Source of the DNA: JARRRD01 sp046706685
Lineage (GTDB): Bacteria > Nitrospirota > Thermodesulfovibrionia > Thermodesulfovibrionales > UBA6898
Assembly (NCBI GenBank): GCA_046706685.1
Contig: JBJKPE010000262.1
Span: 1 to 8,734, forward strand
Length of the DNA: 8,734 bases
Direction of reading: 5' to 3'
In this document: piece by piece, positions 1 through 5,757 of the stretch
Layout of the letters: the number at the start of each line of letters is the position of its first letter
Position numbering within the stretch: position 1 is the stretch's first letter
Notes under the pieces: generated by a model
The model's input: the letters and a program-made list of their open reading frames with translations, nothing else
What the model was told of the DNA's origin: nothing
The model's database searches: none
Translations under genes and position numbers: made by a program

Positions 1-8
1 GTCCTTTT

Positions 9-1052
9 TTGCTGATGATCTCGTGTGACGCGATAATAAACAGTCTTGAAGAGGCTATAATCCTGTTTGATAAGACGACGAGAATAACCTATCTGAACAA
101 GACGGCCGAGGAACTCCTGAGGAAGAGCTCGAAGGACGTAGTGGGCAAGGGTGCTTCTCAGGTACTGCAGGTGGAAGAGTCTGTTCAGTCGCTCATAAAA
201 AAAACTATAACTGAGGGACGGTCTTTCAGGGGGAGGTCGGCCAGAATGGACGTCGGACGGATGATCAGCATGGATTACAGTCTCGCACCTTTTTTCGGGG
301 AGAACGGATTAAAAGGGGCCGTCATGTCGATTTCGGAAAATATAAACATCGCCGAGAGAGAAGATTACGACTTCGATTCCATTGTTTATCTGATAGGGTC
401 CATCGCCCATGAGATAAAGAATCCCTTAGGGGGAATAAAGGGAGCAGCCCAACTGCTTCGCAGAAAAAAACGGAACGAATCGGCCGGGGAGTACATCGAT
501 CTGATTATACGTGAAACAGACAGGTTGAATTCAATTCTCCAGGATTATCTGACGATCTGCAAGAAACCGGTGTTCCACCCGGTGAACATCCATGAGATAA
601 TGGAAAAGGCACTTTCCATCATGCGTGCGCCCATAGAGAAGGATGGCATAACATTGAAGCGCATGTATGATCCGAGCCTTCCTCATGTCAGGGGTGATGA
701 GGCGAAATTACTCCAGGTCTTTCTCAACATCATAAAGAATGCGGCGGAAGCTATGAAAAGGGGGGGCAGGATTGAGATATCCACCTACCCATCAAAGGAA
801 TCGGTGAGAGAAGACGGCAGGATTAAGCGCTGGGCATTGATTTCGGTCAGAGACACGGGCAAAGGCATCCCTGAAGACGACCTGAAGAAGATATTCATTC
901 CCTTCTACACCAAAAAAAGACATGGCACCGGAATCGGGCTTGCCCTTTCAAAAAAAATTATCAAGGACCACGGGGGGATAATCAAGGTTAAAAGCGTAAA
1001 AGACAAAGGTACGACTTTTTTCATTTACATACCCTTCGAACAGAATGCCTAA
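9..1052 (+). CDS. ntrB: NtrB-type PAS sensor histidine kinase, possibly 5' partial
   Basis: Cytoplasmic histidine kinase that would phosphorylate, and probably dephosphorylate, the NtrC-type regulator encoded next to it. No membrane segment is visible. Residues 1-115 look like a PAS sensor domain (INSLEEAIILFD, then TYLN). The H-box is AHEIKNPLGGIKGAAQLL with the phospho-accepting His at 134; this wording is typical of NtrB rather than of kinases in general. The ATPase domain has the N-box with Asn244 (NIIKNAAEAM), the G1 box DTGKGIPE at 282-289 and the G2 box GTGIGLALS from 306. Length (347 aa) is close to E. coli NtrB. The start is uncertain: the frame is open to the window edge, and neither TTG at 9 nor ATG at 15 has a ribosome-binding site, so the true start may be further left. 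It overlaps the next gene by 8 bp, implying coupled translation. No glnA or glnB is visible, so the nitrogen-sensing role rests on motifs alone; another NtrB-like kinase is possible. Confidence 0.85.
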   Translation: MLMISCDAIINSLEEAIILFDKTTRITYLNKTAEELLRKSSKDVVGKGASQVLQVEESVQSLIKKTITEGRSFRGRSARMDVGRMISMDYSLAPFFGENGLKGAVMSISENINIAEREDYDFDSIVYLIGSIAHEIKNPLGGIKGAAQLLRRKKRNESAGEYIDLIIRETDRLNSILQDYLTICKKPVFHPVNIHEIMEKALSIMRAPIEKDGITLKRMYDPSLPHVRGDEAKLLQVFLNIIKNAAEAMKRGGRIEISTYPSKESVREDGRIKRWALISVRDTGKGIPEDDLKKIFIPFYTKKRHGTGIGLALSKKIIKDHGGIIKVKSVKDKGTTFFIYIPFEQNA

Positions 1053-2433
1053 GAAGATACTGGTCATAGATGACGATGAGAGCATCATCTGGGTTATAAA
1101 GAAGACCCTCGAACCGCTTGGGTATAACATCACTTCCCGGACGAGACTGACAACCGGCCTAAAGGCTGTCCAGGACAACCCGCCGGTCGTACTGCTCGAT
1201 CTGATCCTCCCCGATGGTGACGGGCTTGAAGGGTTGAGGGAAATACATTCTCTTAACCCGGAAGCCATCGTTGTAATGATTACGGCCCATGCCAGGATGG
1301 AGAGCACCGTCACAGCCATGAAAGAGGGCGCTTACGATTACCTCGAAAAACCTTTTGATATTGAAGAGCTGAAGATTGTGATCGAAAAAGCCTTCCGCGA
1401 CCTTTCACTCAGGGAAGAATTGAGGGAACTGCGGAAGGCGGCGTTCGAAACAGACCATCCCCATATGGTGGGGAAAAGTCCGGGGATGCTGAAAGTATTT
1501 AAAGAGATCGGGAAGGTGGCGGCAAAAGACATCACCGTATTGATCACCGGTGAAAGCGGGACGGGGAAAGAGCTTGTCGCCAAGGCAATACATTTTAACA
1601 GCAGCCGCTCTCCCGAACCCTTTGTCGCGATTAACTCTGCCTCCATACCGAAAGAACTGCTTGAGTCCGAGCTTTTCGGTTTTACGAGAGGCGCGTTTAC
1701 GGGCGCGGTAAAAGGGAAAAAAGGCAAGATAGAATCTGCAAACGGCGGCACTTTGTTCCTTGATGAGATATCAGAAATGGACGCCGGACTCCAGTCAAAG
1801 CTGCTCCGATTCCTGCAGGACAGGGAATTCACGCCTCTCGGCAGCAATCAGGCGATCAAGGCAGATGTGCGCATCATCGGCGCAACGAATAAAGACCTGC
1901 CCGAGGCCGTAACCAAAGGGCTTTTCAGAGAAGACCTATACTACCGCTTCAATGTCGTTCGCATAAAGTTGCCGGCTCTGAGGGAGAGGAAAGAAGACCT
2001 GCCTCTTTTACTCAAGGCTTTTCTCGGAGAAGCAGTTGAAAAACTGGAGACGGGAGAGAAGAAACTATCGAAAGAAGCAACGGCGGCGCTTCTCCAGTAT
2101 GATTGGCCCGGCAATGTCCGTGAGCTCGAAAACGTAGTAAAGAGGGCCTGCGTTCTTTCCACAGGGAGCGTCATTGAAAAAAAGGATCTCCTTATCGAAG
2201 AGAGTTCCTTCACCATGAAGGAGTTCCTCGAGGAGAAGCTGAAACGGTATCTGAAAGACATGACCAAAGCGGTCAATTGCAACCTTTATAACACTGTGCT
2301 TTCAGAGGTCGAAAAGGCCCTTATAGATATTGTCCTGAAGGAGACAAACGGGAATCAGCTGAGGACCGCAAAGATTCTCGGGATAAACCGAAACACCTTG
2401 AGGACAAAGATCAAAGAATATCGCATCAGGTAA
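1045..2433 (+). CDS. ntrC: NtrC-family sigma-54-dependent response regulator
   Basis: Transcription activator that, once phosphorylated by its partner kinase, uses ATP hydrolysis to open promoters bound by sigma-54 RNA polymerase. The 462-aa protein is full length for the family. The receiver domain (about 4-118) has acidic residues D9-D11, phospho-acceptor Asp52, Thr80 and Lys102. The AAA+ domain (about 140-370) has Walker A GESGTGKE at 169-176, the sigma-54 contact loop GAFTGA at 216-221, Walker B GGTLFLDE at 234-241, arginine-finger candidates R295 and R301, and WPGNVREL at 354-361. A Fis-type helix-turn-helix lies at about 436-459 (GNQLRTAKILGINRNTLRTK). All catalytic motifs are intact. 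The ATG overlaps the end of the kinase gene by 8 bp, so the two are one operon and a cognate pair. The symbol reflects closest type; a paralogue such as a ZraR- or AtoC-like regulator cannot be fully excluded, but the NtrB-like partner favours NtrC. Confidence 0.9.
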   Translation: MPKKILVIDDDESIIWVIKKTLEPLGYNITSRTRLTTGLKAVQDNPPVVLLDLILPDGDGLEGLREIHSLNPEAIVVMITAHARMESTVTAMKEGAYDYLEKPFDIEELKIVIEKAFRDLSLREELRELRKAAFETDHPHMVGKSPGMLKVFKEIGKVAAKDITVLITGESGTGKELVAKAIHFNSSRSPEPFVAINSASIPKELLESELFGFTRGAFTGAVKGKKGKIESANGGTLFLDEISEMDAGLQSKLLRFLQDREFTPLGSNQAIKADVRIIGATNKDLPEAVTKGLFREDLYYRFNVVRIKLPALRERKEDLPLLLKAFLGEAVEKLETGEKKLSKEATAALLQYDWPGNVRELENVVKRACVLSTGSVIEKKDLLIEESSFTMKEFLEEKLKRYLKDMTKAVNCNLYNTVLSEVEKALIDIVLKETNGNQLRTAKILGINRNTLRTKIKEYRIR

Positions 2434-2444
2434 TTGTTCCCGAC

Positions 2445-2469
2445 CCTCTCAGCTTACGCTGGCAAGAGG
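2445..2469. terminator. bulged hairpin at the ntrC/typA convergent junction
   Basis: CCTCT (2445-2449) plus CAGC (2450-2453), a TTAC loop, then GCTG (2458-2461), a 3-nt bulge and AGAGG (2465-2469). This makes a 9-bp stem covering the typA stop codon, 12 bp past the ntrC stop. The two genes converge with only 15 bp between them, so a bidirectional stop signal is expected here. Neither strand has a T-tract after the stem, so a classical intrinsic terminator is doubtful. Confidence 0.25.
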
Positions 2470-4272
2470 CTCCTTGTGCCTCGGCCTCCTGTTTGATTCC
2501 AGGACCTTCTTCCTGACCCGGATTGATGCCGGGGTAATCTCTACCAGTTCATCTTCCTTAATGAATTCTATCGCCTGTTCGAGGCTGAGTATTCGCGGAG
2601 GAATAAGCTGAAGGGCCTCGTCAGCGCCCGACGCCCTCATGTTGGTGAGCTTCTTTTCTTTCGTTACATTCACGTCTATGTCGCTTTCCCGAGAGTTTTC
2701 ACCGACGACCATGCCCTCGTAGACTGCCGTATTTTCCTTCACGAAGAGAGTGCCTCTTGGCTGCAGATGGAAGAGTGCATAGGTGGTCGTCTTCCCGGTC
2801 CTGTCGGCTACGATGGCCCCGGTTGAGCGCTTCGATATGGGACCCTGCCATGTTTCGTAACCGTCGAAGATGTGATTGAGGAGACCCGTTCCCCTCGTGT
2901 CGGTGAGAAACTGCGAACGGAATCCGATGAGCCCTCTTGAGGGAATCCTGAATTCCAGCCTCACCCTGCCGTGACCGTTGTTCTGCATCTTCTGCATCCT
3001 GCCACGGCGCATGCCCACTTGCTGGGTGACAACACCAACAAACTCCTCCGGCACATCTATCACCAGGTGCTCCATAGGTTCATGGAGTACTCCGTCGACA
3101 TGCCTCGTGACGGTCTCGGGCATGGAGACCGACAGTTCGTAGCCCTCCCTCCTCATCATCTCGATAAGGATGGCGAGCTGAAGCTCTCCCCTGCCCAGGA
3201 CCTTGAAAGAATCCGTACCGTCGAAATCAACTTTTATAGCAACGTTGTAGAGCAGTTCTTTCTCAAGGCGTTCCCTCAGGTTCCTGGATGTGACATATTT
3301 GCCTTCCCTACCCGCAAAAGGGGATGTGTTTATCGAAAAAACCATCGATATGGTGGGCTCGTCAACCTTGATCCGCGGAAGCGGCTTGGGGTTGTCCATG
3401 TCGGTTATAGTATCTCCGATGTTTACACCCTCGATGCCAGCGAGGGCGACTATGTCTCCGGCCGACGCGCTTTTCACATCTACCCTTTCGAGACCCTGGA
3501 ATGCATAGAGGGAGGTTATCTTTGTTTTTATCATCTTATCGCTCCCGCACGTCACGCCCACCCAGTCTCCTACAGCGACGGAACCCGAAAATATCCTGCC
3601 GATCGCAAGCCTCCCTACATAATCGTTATAGTCTATATTTGTGACAAGAAGCTGAAGAGTCGCCGGATCACCGGCATCGGGGGCCGGAATCGTCTTGATG
3701 ATAAGGTCGAACAGCGGCCTGAGGTCCGTCCCTTCCTCCTCCATGGATAGCTGGGCGGTTCCCAGCTTCGCATTAGCGTAAGCCACGGGGAAATCTATCT
3801 GCTCTTCCGTAGCGCCAAGGTCAATAAACAGGTCGTAGACCTCATTGAGGACCTCCTGTATCCTCGCATCGGGTCTGTCTATCTTGTTGATAACAAGAAT
3901 AGGCGGCAGGTTAAGCTCAAGCGCCTTCTGAAGAACAAACCTGGTCTGGGGCAGCGGTCCTTCAGATGCATCGACAAGAAGGAGAACCCCGTCGACCATC
4001 TTCAGCGTACGTTCCACCTCCCCGCCAAAGTCAGCATGCCCGGGGGTATCGACTATATTTATCTTCACTCCCATGTAAGCGACGGCGGTATTCTTGGCCA
4101 TAATTGTGATGCCGCGTTCTCTTTCGAGATCTATGTTGTCCATAACCCGTTCCTGGACTTTTTCATTAGAACGGAAAATCCCCGATTGTCTGAGCATTCC
4201 GTCGACAAGTGTTGTTTTACCATGGTCGACGTGGGCGATGATGGCGATATTTCTCAAATCTTCACGTTTCAC
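2449..4272 (-). CDS. typA: TypA/BipA ribosome-associated GTPase
   Basis: Translational GTPase of the EF-G/LepA group that binds the 70S ribosome and assists ribosome assembly, especially of the large subunit under cold or stress. The 607-aa product is normal for TypA. The G domain (about 5-198) shows G1 AHVDHGKT at 13-20, G2 RGITI at 53-57, G3 DTPGH at 75-79, G4 NKID at 129-132 and a G5-like YANAK at 165-169. Domain II is about 203-296, domain III about 303-388 (GRGELQLAILIEMMRREG), an EF-G domain V-like part starts near 397, and the BipA-specific C-terminal domain follows. I chose the GTG at 4272: homologous sequence (LRNIAIIAHVDHGKTT) begins right after it and AAGAGGA sits 6 nt upstream. 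A longer in-frame reading to 4353 adds 27 residues that do not look like TypA. It has its own likely promoter and follows the amidohydrolase gene on the same strand. Confidence 0.97.
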   Translation of the reverse strand: MKREDLRNIAIIAHVDHGKTTLVDGMLRQSGIFRSNEKVQERVMDNIDLERERGITIMAKNTAVAYMGVKINIVDTPGHADFGGEVERTLKMVDGVLLLVDASEGPLPQTRFVLQKALELNLPPILVINKIDRPDARIQEVLNEVYDLFIDLGATEEQIDFPVAYANAKLGTAQLSMEEEGTDLRPLFDLIIKTIPAPDAGDPATLQLLVTNIDYNDYVGRLAIGRIFSGSVAVGDWVGVTCGSDKMIKTKITSLYAFQGLERVDVKSASAGDIVALAGIEGVNIGDTITDMDNPKPLPRIKVDEPTISMVFSINTSPFAGREGKYVTSRNLRERLEKELLYNVAIKVDFDGTDSFKVLGRGELQLAILIEMMRREGYELSVSMPETVTRHVDGVLHEPMEHLVIDVPEEFVGVVTQQVGMRRGRMQKMQNNGHGRVRLEFRIPSRGLIGFRSQFLTDTRGTGLLNHIFDGYETWQGPISKRSTGAIVADRTGKTTTYALFHLQPRGTLFVKENTAVYEGMVVGENSRESDIDVNVTKEKKLTNMRASGADEALQLIPPRILSLEQAIEFIKEDELVEITPASIRVRKKVLESNRRPRHKEPLASVS

Positions 4273-4278
4273 TGCGGA

Positions 4279-4285
4279 TCCTCTT
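4279..4285 (-). promoter_or_regulatory. typA ribosome-binding site that fixes the GTG start
   Basis: AAGAGGA on the minus strand, 6 nt before the GTG at 4272. It decides between this start and the in-frame upstream start at 4353, which would place the site inside coding sequence. Confidence 0.8.
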
Positions 4286-4304
4286 TTTTGTATCGATATA
4301 TGAA

Positions 4305-4319
4305 GCCGGCAACGCCGGC
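4305..4319 (-). promoter_or_regulatory. GC-rich hairpin in the typA leader
   Basis: GCCGGC, a 3-nt loop (GTT on the minus strand) and GCCGGC form a perfect 6-bp stem about 20 nt upstream of the typA ribosome-binding site, inside the transcript expected from the proposed promoter. No T-tract follows, so it is not an obvious attenuator. It could affect leader stability or ribosome access; a function is inference only. Confidence 0.4.
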
Positions 4320-4383
4320 GGACAGAAAACCGCACCTGGTCGACAAGCAGCATTCGGGAAAGTGTAGACGGGGCGATAACTGC

Positions 4384-4411
4384 TTTATATGTTAACCGCT
4401 CCGTCGTCCAA
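4384..4411 (-). promoter_or_regulatory. candidate sigma-70-type promoter of typA
   Basis: On the minus strand, TTGGAC (4411-4406), a 16-bp spacer, then TATAAA (4389-4384). The -10 matches the consensus at five of six positions and the -35 at three of six. Transcription would start near 4377, giving a leader of about 105 nt before the GTG. It lies just after the hairpin that follows the amidohydrolase gene, where a typA promoter would be expected. Confidence 0.45.
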
Positions 4412-4432
4412 AAAGCAACAGGAGTGCAGATT

Positions 4433-4449
4433 CCCCGGTCCAGCCGGGG
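4433..4449 (-). terminator. possible terminator hairpin after the amidohydrolase gene
   Basis: CCCCGG, the loop CTGGA and CCGGGG on the minus strand: a perfect 6-bp all-GC stem starting 57 nt past the amidohydrolase stop. A run of five T (4414-4410) comes only 18 nt after the stem, so it is not a canonical intrinsic terminator, but it is the best candidate in this gap. The rest of 4450-4506 shows nothing recognisable. Confidence 0.4.
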
Positions 4450-4506
4450 GACCGTCAGACTATCGCAGCCCCGCGCTCAAATCAGGAGGCCAAAGAAGAG
4501 CGAAAT

Positions 4507-5514
4507 TCAGAAAATCACCCTGACGCCTCGCTCATATACGGCCTCGATTTCTCTGGCTGCGATAAAATCCTTTCTCACCAGAAGGAAGGTCCCATCTGCC
4601 ACTTCTTCGGGACGCATGCAGGCCGCCTGCATTATGTTTTCCGGAGACAGACCGGCTTTTAGGAACAAAAGCATCTCTTCAAAAAATGACTCTCCATGCC
4701 GAACTCCCCTTGCGCCTCCGTCGGTCCCGATTTTCAGTGTCACGCCCGCAGCGTATGCCTTGTTGATCGAGACAAGGTGTCGGTCCAGGATTTCCTCCAT
4801 ATATGTTCTCTCACCGGCATGGAGGGACGGAATGATGTTCCGCAGGCCGACAATAGTCGGCGTCCATGAAATACCGGCATCTGCCATCATAAGTACGGTT
4901 TCGTACGAAATAAGGAAGCCGTGTTCAATGGATGACACGCCGGCAAGGACGGCATTCCTGACAGCTGCGTCGGAGTTCGCATGGCATGCCACTTTGAGAT
5001 TTCTCTCCCCGGCTTCGCTGCATATGACCTTCAACTCCTCAGGGGAAAACCCGCCGGCCGTGACCGGTTCATCTCTCCTTGTGCTGACAATGCCCGAGTT
5101 TATCACCTTTATGAAGTCTGCGCCGGCCTCTGAAAGTTCGGACACAGCCCTCTTTATATCGTCGTCGCCGGACACCGGCCTCCCGATAAAACCACCGTAT
5201 CCTCCCTCGCGGTAAAGCGCCCAGGCGGCGGTCATTACCGAGAAACCGCTTCCTGATATTTTTTTTGCGCCCACCCCGACTCCGCTTTTGTGACCCATGT
5301 CACAAACGGACAAGATTCCGCATCTCCTGTACCGGTCCCTTATCTCCGGCAATTCTTCTGCAACGGCAGGCCTGCCGTCAATCATGAAGTGCATATGGGC
5401 ATCCCTGAATGGTCGTATTCGGAGGAGGTTGGGGGCGGATTCTTCAGGGACAGCTTTCATGGTAATACTATACCGTTTTCCGGCCGGTGTAGTGCGCCAA
5501 ACGCTTCTTTCCAT
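4507..5514 (-). CDS. amidohydrolase-superfamily metal-dependent hydrolase
   Basis: Probably a cytoplasmic metal-dependent hydrolase of the imidazolonepropionase/prolidase-like branch of the amidohydrolase superfamily; the substrate is not readable from sequence. Counting from the ATG at 5514 (335 aa), it has HxH in DAHMH (H40, H42), the bridging-Lys candidate K136 in FIKVINSG, H178 in ACHAN, H198 in IEHGF and D265 in GTDGGA: the full binuclear-centre set. Relatives usually have about 50 residues of beta-sandwich ending in 'LPGLIDAHVH' before the HxH and a 'GSIEPGKxADLVL' segment at the C terminus. Here the first is nearly absent and the second reduced to a short ADGTFLLVRKD stretch. No signal peptide is seen. 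The start is uncertain: TTG 5553 lies inside a dispersed repeat, ATG 5514 has GGGAGG 15 nt upstream, and ATG 5460 is nearest the conserved core. It sits downstream of nuoN and upstream of typA with gaps over 200 bp, so it is probably transcribed on its own or by readthrough. Confidence 0.85.
   Translation of the reverse strand: MERSVWRTTPAGKRYSITMKAVPEESAPNLLRIRPFRDAHMHFMIDGRPAVAEELPEIRDRYRRCGILSVCDMGHKSGVGVGAKKISGSGFSVMTAAWALYREGGYGGFIGRPVSGDDDIKRAVSELSEAGADFIKVINSGIVSTRRDEPVTAGGFSPEELKVICSEAGERNLKVACHANSDAAVRNAVLAGVSSIEHGFLISYETVLMMADAGISWTPTIVGLRNIIPSLHAGERTYMEEILDRHLVSINKAYAAGVTLKIGTDGGARGVRHGESFFEEMLLFLKAGLSPENIMQAACMRPEEVADGTFLLVRKDFIAAREIEAVYERGVRVIF
5287..5306. promoter_or_regulatory. 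perfect CRP/FNR-type palindrome inside the amidohydrolase gene
   Basis: TTTGTGAC, 4 bp, GTCACAAA: 8-bp perfect arms containing TGTGA-N6-TCACA, the classical half-site pair of the CRP family. It lies within codons for Cys-Asp-Met-Gly-His-Lys of the amidohydrolase, about 210-230 bp inside the chosen start. The match is exact, but the intragenic position and the lack of any nearby promoter make real regulator binding doubtful. Confidence 0.2.
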
Positions 5515-5526
5515 GCCTTTTTCATC

Positions 5527-5607
5527 TGTCCTCCCGCGCAGGCCGGAATACAACTTTTTATTCTTAAAGAGAATGGGTTCCCGATTACTACCTCGGGAAT
5601 GGCGACA
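5527..5607. repeat. MITE-like dispersed intergenic repeat ('PAQAGIQ' type)
   Basis: An 81-bp element bounded by TGTC (5527-5530) and GACA (5604-5607). The left end has CCCGCGCAGGCCGGAATAC, close to the widespread bacterial repeat end CCCGCGCAGGCGGGAATCCA; read on the plus strand it gives PPAQAGIQ, a signature often seen as spurious proteins from such repeats. The right end is a perfect inverted repeat TTCCCGA (5578-5584), 8 nt, TCGGGAA (5593-5599), followed by TGGCGACA. The two ends are imperfect inverted repeats of each other, with an AT-rich centre. No transposase is present, so any movement would be in trans. Identification rests on recalled repeat consensus and on the visible inverted structure. 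Confidence 0.6.
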
Positions 5608-5736
5608 AATTAGTCCTCTAAGTTTTCAGTGGGGAATGGGCCTTTTTTGAGAGCCTCCCTGCAAAGAAATTTACGAATCACTATGCCGGAGGAAATTGTC
5701 ACGATCATATGTTTTCAAAAAATCACGGGGGCACGG

Positions 5737-5752
5737 CAGCCTAGACAGGCTG
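5737..5752 (-). terminator. possible terminator hairpin after nuoN
   Basis: CAGCCT, loop GTCT, AGGCTG on the minus strand: a perfect 6-bp stem with a 4-nt loop starting 5 bp past the nuoN stop codon. Six T (5722-5717) follow, but 14 nt away, so it departs from the canonical layout. nuoN is usually the last gene of the nuo operon, so transcription end here is plausible. Between this hairpin and the dispersed repeat (5608-5736) I see no gene. Confidence 0.35.
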
Positions 5753-5757
5753 GCTGA

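Noticed and set aside
2971..3750. Long open frame (259 codons) on the plus strand opposite typA
   Set aside because: It is the antisense shadow of a highly conserved gene; its translation shows no domain and it has no start signal.
4273..4353. N-terminal extension of TypA to an upstream in-frame start at 4353
   Set aside because: The extra 27 residues are Arg-rich and unlike TypA, and a ribosome-binding site sits exactly before the GTG at 4272.
4412..4506. tRNA or riboswitch in the gap before typA
   Set aside because: No TTCGA-type T-loop or cloverleaf arms are present, and no known riboswitch core is recognisable; the only structure is the CCCCGG/CCGGGG hairpin.
4424..5215. Open frame of 263 codons on the plus strand opposite the amidohydrolase
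   Set aside because: Antisense shadow; low-complexity Ser/Pro/Arg-rich translation, while the opposite strand has clear catalytic motifs.
5515..5553. TTG start at 5553 for the amidohydrolase
   Set aside because: The codon lies inside the dispersed repeat, has no ribosome-binding site, and the added residues show no family resemblance.
5571..5640. Three GAATGG copies (5571, 5597 and 5634) as a possible regulator-binding array
   Set aside because: Spacing is irregular (26 and 37 bp) and two copies are explained by the dispersed repeat; a 6-bp motif is too short to support a claim.
5608..5736. Sigma-54 (-24/-12) or sigma-70 promoter for the amidohydrolase, for example TTGAAA near 5718 or TTTGCA near 5663
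   Set aside because: TTGAAA has no acceptable -10 at 16-18 bp and TTTGCA has no GG 10 bp upstream.
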